A stretch of DNA of 53,840 nucleotides from an uncultured Collinsella sp. GTDB taxonomy: Bacteria > Actinomycetota > Coriobacteriia > Coriobacteriales > Coriobacteriaceae. Of this stretch, positions 9,018 through 16,877 are shown piece by piece; position 1 is the first letter of the stretch; every line of letters starts with the position of its first letter. The notes below the pieces were generated by a model. That model made no database searches and was not told the DNA's origin. It worked only from the letters and a program-made list of their open reading frames with translations. The DNA lies in the NCBI GenBank assembly GCA_902492935.1, contig CABUNJ010000017.1:1-53840 (forward strand), read 5' to 3'. The position numbers and the translations under genes were made by a program.

Positions 9018-9049
9018 AAAACGGGTGCCCGAAGTACTCGGGCACCCGT
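9015..9049 (-). terminator. Rho-independent terminator of yhbY
   Basis: A perfect 12-bp stem (9021-9032 with 9038-9049) is followed in the minus direction by six T residues at the complement of 9015-9020. It lies just past the yhbY stop and also separates it from the convergent regulator gene. Confidence 0.88.
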
Positions 9050-9086
9050 AAGCTTGCTATGTGTTGGCTCGCCGGATCATTGTCTC

Positions 9087-9386
9087 TTAGACGAGCTTGA
9101 TCTTCTCGATGTCCTTGCGCGAGGACTCGCGATACAGCGAGAACTTGCGGCCGATGACCTGGACGACCTCGGCGTGGCAACGCTCAGCGAGCTCTTCGGC
9201 GGCCTCGCGGGCGGAAAGACTGGAGCCATCGAGCACGGAGCACTTAACGAGCTCGTGCTTCTCCAGGTAGGCGACCGTCTGCTCGACGGTGCCCTCGTTG
9301 ACGTCGGACTTGCCGATGATGATGGCGGGGTTGAGGTGATGGGCCATGCTGCGAAGCTGCTTGACCTGTGCTCCTGTCAGTGCCAT
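9087..9386 (-). CDS. yhbY: YhbY-family RNA-binding protein (CRM domain)
   Basis: The 99-residue protein is a single CRM domain. It starts LTGAQVKQLRSMAHHLNPAIIIGKSDVNEG, in which LTGAQ, RSMAHHLNP and IGK are family landmarks. YhbY proteins bind pre-50S ribosomal particles and act in ribosome assembly. The C-terminal RKFSLYRES matches the expected last strand. The gene is alone on the minus strand, with its own terminator at 9015-9049. Confidence 0.93.
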   Translation of the reverse strand: MALTGAQVKQLRSMAHHLNPAIIIGKSDVNEGTVEQTVAYLEKHELVKCSVLDGSSLSAREAAEELAERCHAEVVQVIGRKFSLYRESSRKDIEKIKLV

Positions 9387-9544
9387 GGGTTCTCGCTTTC
9401 TATGTATGGGGCGCCCCGCGACGGGGCCTTAATCTACGTGAGCCGTCCCACGATAGCGCAGGAACGGCGCTGTGTGGAGCGCGTTTGCCCAGTTCAAAAA
9501 GAATGCGGATGCCGAGTGAGTGGGCGGTGCGGGCTGCGAACAGG

Positions 9545-10432
9545 CTATGAGCTGGGCGCAGAGACCGGCTCCCATGCAATAAACGCCCAACGAACCTTGC
9601 GGACATGATCGAGCATATAGCGCCCCTGCGGCACGCCCTTGGAGCCCGGCTCACCGGCATGGGGGTTCTCAATCATGTGTTGAGCGATGTAGTCGCGCAG
9701 GCGGTCGATTTTATCCTCGTTGCCGTGTTCGAGCATACGGGAGAAGTCCGTCACGCCTGCCTCGAGGCTATCGAAGGTATCGCGACGAGGTGATTCAAAG
9801 TACGTGACCTGCGGCAACGCACCCATCTGAATGAGAATGTTAAAGGCATACACAAAGCCATTGCTGCAGGTAACGGAGGCGCCGATAGCGTTCATCAAGT
9901 GCAGATCATAGCGCGGGCTGGAGTTGGCAACCATCGTGACAGCACAACGCCGACGAGCCGTTCGATCAAGCTTGGCAAGTGCCCCCTTCAGGTCGTTCGT
10001 AGTAACCGAGCGACTCGCAAAGGCAACATCAACAGCCTTGGCAACCGGCCCGACCTGATCCCAATCATTATCCCAGGCGAGCTCAAGCGGCGTAATCAGG
10101 TCCTCGAGCCCATAGTACTCAATGCCAGCATCAAGGGTACCCAACATGGCAGGAGAGAAGTCGGCAGCAATAACGGAATGCCCAGCCAGAGCAAGCGGAA
10201 TAGCAATCGACCCAGCCCCACACCCCATATCGAGCACCGACTCGTCGGACTCAAGCGCCAACAGCTTTATAAAATCCCGAGCATAAGGGGCAGTCTCCAA
10301 CGGCCGAAAATGCCGAGCCCTTTTATCCCACTCAAAAGAATCATCAGCCCGCCGCCGAGCAGCTTGCAAGCGCATCCATTCGCCATTCCAATCCGCAGAA
10401 AGCAGCTCAGAACGAATCAAATCATCAGCCAC
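9545..10432 (-). CDS. Class I SAM-dependent methyltransferase
   Basis: The 295-residue protein has the Rossmann-fold motif I VLDMGCGAGSIAIPLA near residues 65-80 and an acidic motif II at HSVIAADFSPAML, so it should bind S-adenosylmethionine. The N-terminal stretch DDSFEWDKRARHF resembles methyltransferases that modify small molecules or cofactors, but the substrate is not evident. It is transcribed on the minus strand downstream of the UPF0210 gene and the large inverted repeat. Codon use in its 5' half is noticeably richer in T-ending codons on the coding strand than in neighbouring genes, which may mark transfer. Confidence 0.85.
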   Translation of the reverse strand: MADDLIRSELLSADWNGEWMRLQAARRRADDSFEWDKRARHFRPLETAPYARDFIKLLALESDESVLDMGCGAGSIAIPLALAGHSVIAADFSPAMLGTLDAGIEYYGLEDLITPLELAWDNDWDQVGPVAKAVDVAFASRSVTTNDLKGALAKLDRTARRRCAVTMVANSSPRYDLHLMNAIGASVTCSNGFVYAFNILIQMGALPQVTYFESPRRDTFDSLEAGVTDFSRMLEHGNEDKIDRLRDYIAQHMIENPHAGEPGSKGVPQGRYMLDHVRKVRWAFIAWEPVSAPSS

Positions 10433-10598
10433 GGGCCATCTCCCTCACAACAAAAAAGCGACTCCTCCCAAAAGAAGAGCCGCAACCAGCATATATCAGA
10501 AAGAACCGATCCAACGCCAAACCGCCCTCACAACCAAGGCGGGCAGGAGCGAAGCGACTGCCATACGGGATAGAACCCAACTGGGGTCCCGTTGTGCG
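10433..10598. other. Intergenic DNA upstream of the methyltransferase gene
   Basis: These 166 bases, together with the inverted repeat that follows, make up the 317-base gap between the methyltransferase and UPF0210 genes. I see only a weak imperfect hairpin around 10566-10592 and no clear promoter or gene. Confidence 0.4.
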
Positions 10599-10732
10599 GG
10601 AGCCCCGGGGAGGGCAAATATATAAGGTCGATCGCGAGTTCCGCACGAGCCGGAGAGCACTTAATGTGCTCTCCGTGCGAGTCAGGACTGTCCGAGCAGG
10701 CGACCTTATATATTTGCCCTCCCCGGGGCTCC
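10599..10732. repeat. Perfect 32-bp inverted repeat around a nested hairpin
   Basis: The arms at 10599-10630 and 10701-10732 are exact reverse complements. The 70-base core contains a second perfect 10-bp stem (10651-10660 with 10666-10675) on a TTAAT loop. Each arm joins a GC-rich half to TATATAAGGTCG. The whole 134-base unit could form a very stable RNA hairpin or a DNA cruciform. It lies just after the stop of the UPF0210 gene on the minus strand. There is no T run, so it is not a simple terminator. Confidence 0.9.
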
Positions 10733-10749
10733 TCGCCCGAACCCCTCAG

Positions 10750-12114
10750 CTAGTTCTTCAGCGAGTTCAGCGGTGCCGGGAATCGACCACCACGGTGGGC
10801 AAGCACGGTGCCGGCGTTGGGGTTCACCGGCATGATGGGCGCACGGCCGAACAGGCCACCGTACTCGACGCAGTCGCCCACGCCCTTGCCGATGGCAGGG
10901 ATCACGCGCACGGCCGTGGTCTTGTTGTTGATGACGCCGATGGCCATCTCGTCGGCGATGATGCCGGCGATGGTCTCGACCGGGGTGTCGCCGGGGATGG
11001 CAATCATGTCCAGGCCGACGGAGCACACGCAGGTCATGGCCTCGAGCTTCTCGAGCGAAAGCGCACCGGCCTCGACGGCGGCGATCATGCCGGCGTCCTC
11101 GGACACGGGGATGAAGGCGCCCGAGAGACCGCCGACGCTGGAGCTAGCCATGACGCCGCCTTTCTTGACGGCATCGTTGAGCATGGCGAGCGCGCAGGTC
11201 GTGCCCGGGCCACCGCAGGTGCCCACGCCGATGATCTCGAGGATGCGTGCGACAGAGTCGCCGATGGCGGGCGTGGGAGCCAGCGACAGGTCGACAATGC
11301 CCTTCTCGACACCCAGGCGATGGGCGGCCTCGCGGCTCATGAGCTCGCCAGCGCGGGTGATCTTAAAGGCGGTCTGCTTGATCTTCTCGGCGACCTCCAT
11401 CATCGATGCGGAATCGGGCAGCGTCTCCAGGGCTGCGGCCATAACGCCGGGGCCCGAGACGCCTACGTTGATGACGGCGTCGGCCTCGCCACCGCCGTGG
11501 ACGGCGCCCGCCATAAACGGGGAGTCCTCGACCATGTTGGCAAAGCAGACAAACTTGGAAGCGCCGACGGAATCCTGGTCGGCCGTGAGTTTGGCGGCAT
11601 CGATGATGGTCTGGGCGGCCATGAGCACGGCGTCCATGTTGATGCCGGCACGCAGGCTGGCGACGTTGACGCTGGAGCAGACGCGGCTGGTGGTGGCGAG
11701 CGCCTGGGGGATGGACTGGATGACGCGGCGGTCGGCGTCGCCGATGCCCTTCTGGACGAGTGCGGAGAAGCCGCCCAGGTAATCGATGCCGAGCGTCTCG
11801 GCCGCGCGGTCGAGGGCATGCGCGATAGGGGTGAGATCCTCATCCTTGCAGCACGCGGCGATCTGCGCCACCGGGGTGACGGAAACGCGCTTGTTGACGA
11901 TGGGGATACCGTACTCGCGCTCGAGGTTCTCGGCGGTCTCGACCAGATGCTCAGCCGTGTGCGTCACGTGGTCGTAGATCTTCGTGCACATGCGGTCGAG
12001 GTTCTCGTCACCGCAACCCATGAGCGAAACACCCATGGTGATGGTCCTGATGTCGAGGTTCTGCTCCTCAACCATGCCGCGGGTTTCCGCGATTTCTGCG
12101 GGCGTGATCGCCAT
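10750..12114 (-). CDS. UPF0210 / DUF711 family protein (PFL family)
   Basis: The 454-residue product belongs to the UPF0210 family, a fold related to glycyl-radical enzymes such as pyruvate formate-lyase but without a known reaction. Recognisable segments are GVSLMGCGDENLDRMC near the start, FCANMVEDSPFMAGA-like residues mid-protein, GVGTCGGPGTTCALAM and SSSVGGLSGAFIPVSED. The start at MAITPAEI is chosen because AGGAGCG lies eight bases before it; the frame is open to 12171. In many genomes this gene follows a small ACT-domain gene (UPF0237); none is present here. Confidence 0.9.
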   Translation of the reverse strand: MAITPAEIAETRGMVEEQNLDIRTITMGVSLMGCGDENLDRMCTKIYDHVTHTAEHLVETAENLEREYGIPIVNKRVSVTPVAQIAACCKDEDLTPIAHALDRAAETLGIDYLGGFSALVQKGIGDADRRVIQSIPQALATTSRVCSSVNVASLRAGINMDAVLMAAQTIIDAAKLTADQDSVGASKFVCFANMVEDSPFMAGAVHGGGEADAVINVGVSGPGVMAAALETLPDSASMMEVAEKIKQTAFKITRAGELMSREAAHRLGVEKGIVDLSLAPTPAIGDSVARILEIIGVGTCGGPGTTCALAMLNDAVKKGGVMASSSVGGLSGAFIPVSEDAGMIAAVEAGALSLEKLEAMTCVCSVGLDMIAIPGDTPVETIAGIIADEMAIGVINNKTTAVRVIPAIGKGVGDCVEYGGLFGRAPIMPVNPNAGTVLAHRGGRFPAPLNSLKN

Positions 12115-12159
12115 CCTTGCGCTCCTATCTGCCAAAACGAGCATAGTCTTATCTATTCT

Positions 12160-12197
12160 AACGTGCCGCACGTGCCAAGTGGCGCGTGCGGCACGTT
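12160..12197 (-). terminator. Terminator-like hairpin after metH
   Basis: A perfect 13-bp stem (12160-12172 with 12185-12197) lies 26 bases past the metH stop and upstream of the UPF0210 start. The base run on the minus side is weak in T, so termination may be partial. Confidence 0.5.
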
Positions 12198-12222
12198 TTG
12201 GTGCTCGGTTGTTTCCGTTGTG

Positions 12223-14781
12223 TTACTGCCCAAAGACCTCTTCGGCGATACGAGCGCTTTCGGCGGCGTCTTTGGCGTAGTAGTCCGCGCCGATCTGCTT
12301 GGCGTATTCGGGGGTGAGTACGGCGCCGCCTACGATGACCTTGACGCCCGGCACTTCGGCATGAAGCAGCTTGATGGTCTCCTCCATGGCGACGACCGTG
12401 GTAGTCATAAGTGCCGAGAGGCCGACGAGTTTGATGTCGCGCTCCCGTACGGTCCTGAGCACCTCCTGCGGGTCGACGTCGCGACCCAGATCAAAGACGG
12501 TGTAGCCGTAGTTATCGAGCAGCATCTTGACGATGTTCTTACCGATGTCGTGGATGTCGCCCTTGACGGTGGCCACGCAGATTTTGCCCTTGTCGGCAAT
12601 CTCGCCGGCAGGCATCAGGCGCTTGATGGTGTCAAAACCCACGCGTGCTGCCTCAGCCGAGGCCATAAGCTGCGGCAAGAAGAACTTGCCCTGGTCAAAG
12701 AGGACGCCAACCTCGTCGAGAGCGGGGATAAAGTGATTGTTGATGAGGTCCATGGCGTCGTGGTCTGCCAGCAGACGCTCGGTTTCGGCAGCGATCTCGC
12801 CTTTGCGGCCCGAGACGACCATGCGGCGAATCGGGTCGTCGTTGTCGTCGGTGCCGGCGGTGCCCGCGGCAGGCGCGGCATCACTCGATGCGGCCTGAGC
12901 TGCTGCCGGGTTTGCGGCGATCTTATACGGATCGGTCCAGCCGGCGTAGCGCTCGATGTATCCGGTCGAGCCCTCGTCTTCAACGCTCAAGACGCGATAG
13001 CTGTAGACGGTATCCATAAAGCGCTTGGAGCCCGGGTTCATGATAGGAGCGTCCAGGCCTGCGCCGAAGGCGGCAGCCAAAAAGACCGAGCCCAGCAGCG
13101 GGCGGGCGGGCAGACCAAAGCTGATGTTCGACACGCCGAGCGCGCATTTGACGCCCAGGCGTTCCTTACACAGGGACATGGCGCGCAGGATCTGCTCGGC
13201 TTGGCGTTGATTGGTCGAGGCGGTCATGACCAGGCAGTCGATGAGGATGCGGTCCGGTCCGATGCCGTAGCGGGCGGCCTCGGCCACGATGCGCTCGGCG
13301 ATGGCGAAGCGAGCCTCGGCGGTATCGGGGATGCCGCCTTCGTCGAGCGTAAGGCCGACAACGTTGGTGCCGTAGTGGGCGACCAGCGGAAAGATCTCAT
13401 CCATGATCTGCTGCTTGCCATTGACCGAGTTGATGATGGGCTTGCCGGCGTAGCGGCGCACGGCGGCCTCGACGGCCGCTGGGTCAGTGGAGTCGATCTG
13501 CAGTGGCAGGAGCGTGGAACCCTGGAGCTGCTCGGTCGCCTGTTGAATGATCTTGACCTCGTCGATCTCGGGCAGGCCCACGTTGACGTCCAGGATGTCG
13601 GCGCCCTGTTCTTGCTGGCTGATGCCCTGGCTCACGACGTAGTCCAGGTCGCCGTCGCGCAGGGCCTGCTGCAGGCGCTTTTTGCCGGTGGGATTTATGC
13701 GCTCGCCGATGACGGCGATCTTGTGGCCGTCGCAGGGAAGGTCCACGACCGTTTGGGCGCTCGTGACCGACATGCTGGGCTTGCGGCGGCGCGGGCTGGG
13801 CGTGTGGTTGTCGATAAGCGTGCGCAGCGCTGCCATGTGCGCCGGCGTGGTGCCGCAGCAACCGCCCACGACGCTTACGCCGTCGGCGATCATGCCGGCG
13901 ACGGCCTTGGCGTATTCGGGGGCCTGGATGTCAAAGACGGTGTTACCGTCGTCGTCCACGTGGGGCAGACCCGCATTGGCCTGCACCATAACGGGCTTGT
14001 CGGTAACGGTGAGCATACGTGCGGCGAGCCCTCGGAGCTCGGCCGGTCCCTGGCTGCAGTTGATGCCCAAAACGTCGGCGCCGATGGCGTCGAGCGTGAT
14101 GGCGGCGACCTCGGGACTCGTGCCCAGGAAGGTGCGACCGTCCTCCTCAAAGGTCATGGTGGCAAAGACGGGCAGGTCGGAGTTCTCGCGGCAGGCGAGG
14201 ACGGCCGCCTTGATCTCGGCAAGGTCGGTCATGGTTTCGATAATAAAGAGGTCCACACCCGCGGCGACGCCGGCGCGCGCTTCCTCGGCAAAGAGGTCGT
14301 AAGCCTCGTCAAAGCTGAGGGTGCCTAAGGGACGAAGCAACGCGCCGATGGGGCCGATGTCACCGGCGACGTAGCGGGCGCCGGCCTCGCGGGCACAGGC
14401 GACGGCCGCGGCAAAGACATCTGCCACGGTGGCGGCGCCGTCGAGCTTGTGGGCGTTGGCGCCAAAGGTGTTGGCGGTGATCACGTCGCAGCCAGCCTCG
14501 ACGTACTGGCGCTGAATGTCGGTAATGACCTGGGGCTCCTCAAAGTTGAGCAGCTCGGGCAGGGCGCCCGCCTTCATGCCAGCGGCCTGCAACATGGTGC
14601 CCATGCCGCCGTCGAACAGCAGGTGTCCCGTGCCCTCGATGGCCGCATGCAGGCGATCGTCCTTAATGCGCAGATCGTCGATCGTGCGCGTCTTGTATGC
14701 GGCGCCGTTGCAGCGTGCGGCATCAACGGGTGCCGCCAATGCAGTGCCGTCAGAATCATGAGTGATAAGCGGAGTAAACAT
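12223..14781 (-). CDS. metH: Cobalamin-dependent methionine synthase, lacking the activation domain
   Basis: The enzyme transfers a methyl group from 5-methyltetrahydrofolate to homocysteine via cobalamin. The 852 residues contain the homocysteine-binding barrel (about 50-325) with zinc ligands C242, C308 and C309. The pterin-binding domain starts at IGERINPTGKK (about 358), and a B12 cap and Rossmann domain carries GDIHDIGKN, the DxHxxG motif, near 745. The protein stops after the B12 domain. The reactivation domain present in the roughly 1,200-residue E. coli protein is supplied by the adjacent gene at 14791-15579. A methyl-corrinoid enzyme for another acceptor is unlikely given these neighbours. 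Confidence 0.93.
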   Translation of the reverse strand: MFTPLITHDSDGTALAAPVDAARCNGAAYKTRTIDDLRIKDDRLHAAIEGTGHLLFDGGMGTMLQAAGMKAGALPELLNFEEPQVITDIQRQYVEAGCDVITANTFGANAHKLDGAATVADVFAAAVACAREAGARYVAGDIGPIGALLRPLGTLSFDEAYDLFAEEARAGVAAGVDLFIIETMTDLAEIKAAVLACRENSDLPVFATMTFEEDGRTFLGTSPEVAAITLDAIGADVLGINCSQGPAELRGLAARMLTVTDKPVMVQANAGLPHVDDDGNTVFDIQAPEYAKAVAGMIADGVSVVGGCCGTTPAHMAALRTLIDNHTPSPRRRKPSMSVTSAQTVVDLPCDGHKIAVIGERINPTGKKRLQQALRDGDLDYVVSQGISQQEQGADILDVNVGLPEIDEVKIIQQATEQLQGSTLLPLQIDSTDPAAVEAAVRRYAGKPIINSVNGKQQIMDEIFPLVAHYGTNVVGLTLDEGGIPDTAEARFAIAERIVAEAARYGIGPDRILIDCLVMTASTNQRQAEQILRAMSLCKERLGVKCALGVSNISFGLPARPLLGSVFLAAAFGAGLDAPIMNPGSKRFMDTVYSYRVLSVEDEGSTGYIERYAGWTDPYKIAANPAAAQAASSDAAPAAGTAGTDDNDDPIRRMVVSGRKGEIAAETERLLADHDAMDLINNHFIPALDEVGVLFDQGKFFLPQLMASAEAARVGFDTIKRLMPAGEIADKGKICVATVKGDIHDIGKNIVKMLLDNYGYTVFDLGRDVDPQEVLRTVRERDIKLVGLSALMTTTVVAMEETIKLLHAEVPGVKVIVGGAVLTPEYAKQIGADYYAKDAAESARIAEEVFGQ

Positions 14782-14790
14782 CGAGGGCTC

Positions 14791-15579
14791 CTAATGGCTG
14801 GAATAGCAGGTGGTGTGGGCGGCGCGGAAGCGGCAGTGCTCGCGCATGCGGCAGATATTGCAGGTGGGGCGGGTCTGGGCGTCGTGGACCTTGCCGTCGA
14901 ACAGGCCGATCACCGCGGTCACGCTTTTGGTGGGCATAAGCAGGCTGGTGGGCGTGACGGTAAGCCCGATGAGCCGCGTGGCGTTGAGCGCAGCTACGAT
15001 CGAGCGCTGGGCCGAGAGCGGGCAGTCGCCGTAGCCGGGACTAAAGCGCCAGTTGCCGGCGAGCCCGTGTGTGGCGGCGTCCGTCTTGACCTGCTGGTCC
15101 ATTTGCTCAACGGCGGCTTCCACGTAAGCGGAGCACGCGGCGTCGAGCACGGCGCCCTCCAGGGGATGTTGGGCTCCCGTGGTGCGCAGGCGACGCTCGG
15201 CGTCCATGCCGAGGGTGCATGCCATGAGCGCGGCAAAGCGGGCATCTTTGAGATGTCGATAGATATCGCGACCTCGCAGCTCAACGTTGGTGCCGACCAA
15301 GCGAATGCAAGGCTCACTTTGTTCGTCCACGCCCGTGGCATCGACGGCAAATACGCGGCGCACGCCACGGGGCTCAATGTCAAGTTCCAGACGCTCGACC
15401 ACAAGCTCAATACGCTGCGACAGCTCGGGCTCAATCTGCTGGCCGCCGTAACCCAGATAGCGCAACATTTCGGCACGGTCGACGCGGGGATGGTGGGCAG
15501 CATCGATACGATAAAGCGCCGGCGACGCAAGGTCGGCCGGCACTTCGACAGCGGTTGTATCGATGTGCGGTTTTTCCAT
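14791..15579 (-). CDS. Separate MetH activation-domain protein
   Basis: This 262-residue protein matches the C-terminal S-adenosylmethionine-binding reactivation domain of methionine synthase. The diagnostic segment is RFSPGYGDCPLSAQRSIVAAL, followed by LTPTSLLMPTKSVTAVIGL-like residues. A C-terminal cluster CNICRMREHCRF has three cysteines. Its ATG overlaps the metF stop as TAATG at 15577-15581, indicating translational coupling, and metH starts ten bases after its stop. It should reductively remethylate cob(II)alamin on MetH. The frame is open upstream to 15888, but that part overlaps metF and is rejected. Confidence 0.9.
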   Translation of the reverse strand: MEKPHIDTTAVEVPADLASPALYRIDAAHHPRVDRAEMLRYLGYGGQQIEPELSQRIELVVERLELDIEPRGVRRVFAVDATGVDEQSEPCIRLVGTNVELRGRDIYRHLKDARFAALMACTLGMDAERRLRTTGAQHPLEGAVLDAACSAYVEAAVEQMDQQVKTDAATHGLAGNWRFSPGYGDCPLSAQRSIVAALNATRLIGLTVTPTSLLMPTKSVTAVIGLFDGKVHDAQTRPTCNICRMREHCRFRAAHTTCYSSH

Positions 15580-16451
15580 TACCCCAGGCGCTCCATAATG
15601 GTTGCGGCGATTGCAGGACGATTCATAGTGTACAGGTGCAGACCGTCGGCGCCGTGCTCCTTGAGGTCGCAAAGCTGACGGGCGGCATAATCTACACCGG
15701 CTGCCTGCAGGCTCTCGGGGTCGTTCTCGTACTTGGCGAGAATCTTGATGACGGGGGAGGGCAGCGACGCGCCGCACATAAAGACCATGCGACTGATCTG
15801 TGACTTGCCCATAAACGGCATGATGCCCGCGGTAATGGGCACGGTGATACCGGCCTTGTCGGCAAGCTCGCGAAAACGGTAGAAGCACTCGTTATCAAAA
15901 AAGAGCTGCGTCACAAAGAAGCTCGCGCCGGCGTCCTGTTTTTGCTTGAGGTATTCGACCGAAGCGTTGAGGTCCTCACAGGCAATGTGGCCCTCGGGGT
16001 AGGCTGCGGCGCCCACACAAAAGCCGGCGTCGACGAGCTCGGGGATGAGGTCGCGGGCGTAGGCATAGTCCGAGGCGGGCTTGTCGTCCTCGGTCGCGCC
16101 AGCGGGAAGATCACCACGCAGGGCCAGGATGTTTTCCACGCCGGCGGTGCGATACTCGTCGATCTTGGCGGCGATATCGGCGTGCGAGCGGCCCACGCAG
16201 GTGAGGTGCGCCACCGAGGGCGTATCGAATTCGCTCGTAATCATATGCGCGATGGGGGCGGTGGTGGCACCGTTGCCCGAGCCGCCGGCCGAGCAGGTGA
16301 CCGAGACAAAGCTCGGCGAAAGCTTGCACAGATTGCCTGCCACTTCGCGAGCCGTATCGAGGGTAAGCTCGCCCTTGGGCGGGAACATCTCAAACGAAAC
16401 GGGTGCGGTGCCCTGGGATGCTGCCTGCTTAAAAACCTCGTCGACGCGCAT
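15579..16451 (-). CDS. metF: 5,10-Methylenetetrahydrofolate reductase
   Basis: MetF makes 5-methyltetrahydrofolate, the methyl donor for MetH encoded downstream. The 290-residue TIM-barrel protein begins with the family hallmark PVSFEMFPPKG, with the catalytic glutamate in FEMFPPK. It also contains HLTCVGRS, NILALRGDLP and ITQLFFDNE-like (VTQLFFDNECF) segments. The start at MRVDEVFK is preceded by GAGGAG; the in-frame extension to 16550 lacks a signal. It is the first gene of the metF-activation-metH operon. Confidence 0.94.
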   Translation of the reverse strand: MRVDEVFKQAASQGTAPVSFEMFPPKGELTLDTAREVAGNLCKLSPSFVSVTCSAGGSGNGATTAPIAHMITSEFDTPSVAHLTCVGRSHADIAAKIDEYRTAGVENILALRGDLPAGATEDDKPASDYAYARDLIPELVDAGFCVGAAAYPEGHIACEDLNASVEYLKQKQDAGASFFVTQLFFDNECFYRFRELADKAGITVPITAGIMPFMGKSQISRMVFMCGASLPSPVIKILAKYENDPESLQAAGVDYAARQLCDLKEHGADGLHLYTMNRPAIAATIMERLG

Positions 16452-16877
16452 ATCGTGCTCCTCTAGATACGTAATAGTGTGATGTGTTGTAAGGATTCTA
16501 CAGCACCACTGTGTCACGGTGGAGTTCCACTCGCTATTTGAGGATACCAATCAAAGATGCCTTGCTATCGGCATTCCCTATAACAGGGCGGTCAATCTAG
16601 GATGGGGCTATAAAGACCGGTATCCGATGTGAAATACCAGTTAATAGAGCCCCATCCCAAATTGACTACCCTTAAATCATGGGGAAAGGTCTGCAATTTA
16701 TACAGTTGATTGGCTGTTGAGGGTGGCAACGCCGCTGCGATGCGGTAACCTCATTGATTGGTTTCGCGACAGCAACATAACGGTAATGTTGCGGAAACAC
16801 GGCGAGTCTAAGCTATGACTCGTTCGTTAGTAATCAACACCGCTTCTCACGCGGTGCCGATACGAAGGGAGTTCCGT
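16452..16877. promoter_or_regulatory. Divergent control region between metF and glnN with a long inverted repeat
   Basis: The 426-base gap between the divergent genes is AT-rich. Its main feature is an interrupted inverted repeat. GTCAAT and GGATGGGGCT at 16591-16609 are mirrored by AGCCCCATCC and ATTGAC at 16648-16666, with a nested GGTAT/ATACC pair inside. A perfect 7-bp hairpin at 16772-16792 lies nearer glnN. I see no match to a SAM or cobalamin riboswitch. Confidence 0.5.

Noticed and set aside
10594..14328. 1244-codon plus-strand ORF
   Set aside because: It lies antisense to metH and the UPF0210 gene, both with clear motifs; the translation is a histidine/glycine/valine-rich shadow with no domain.
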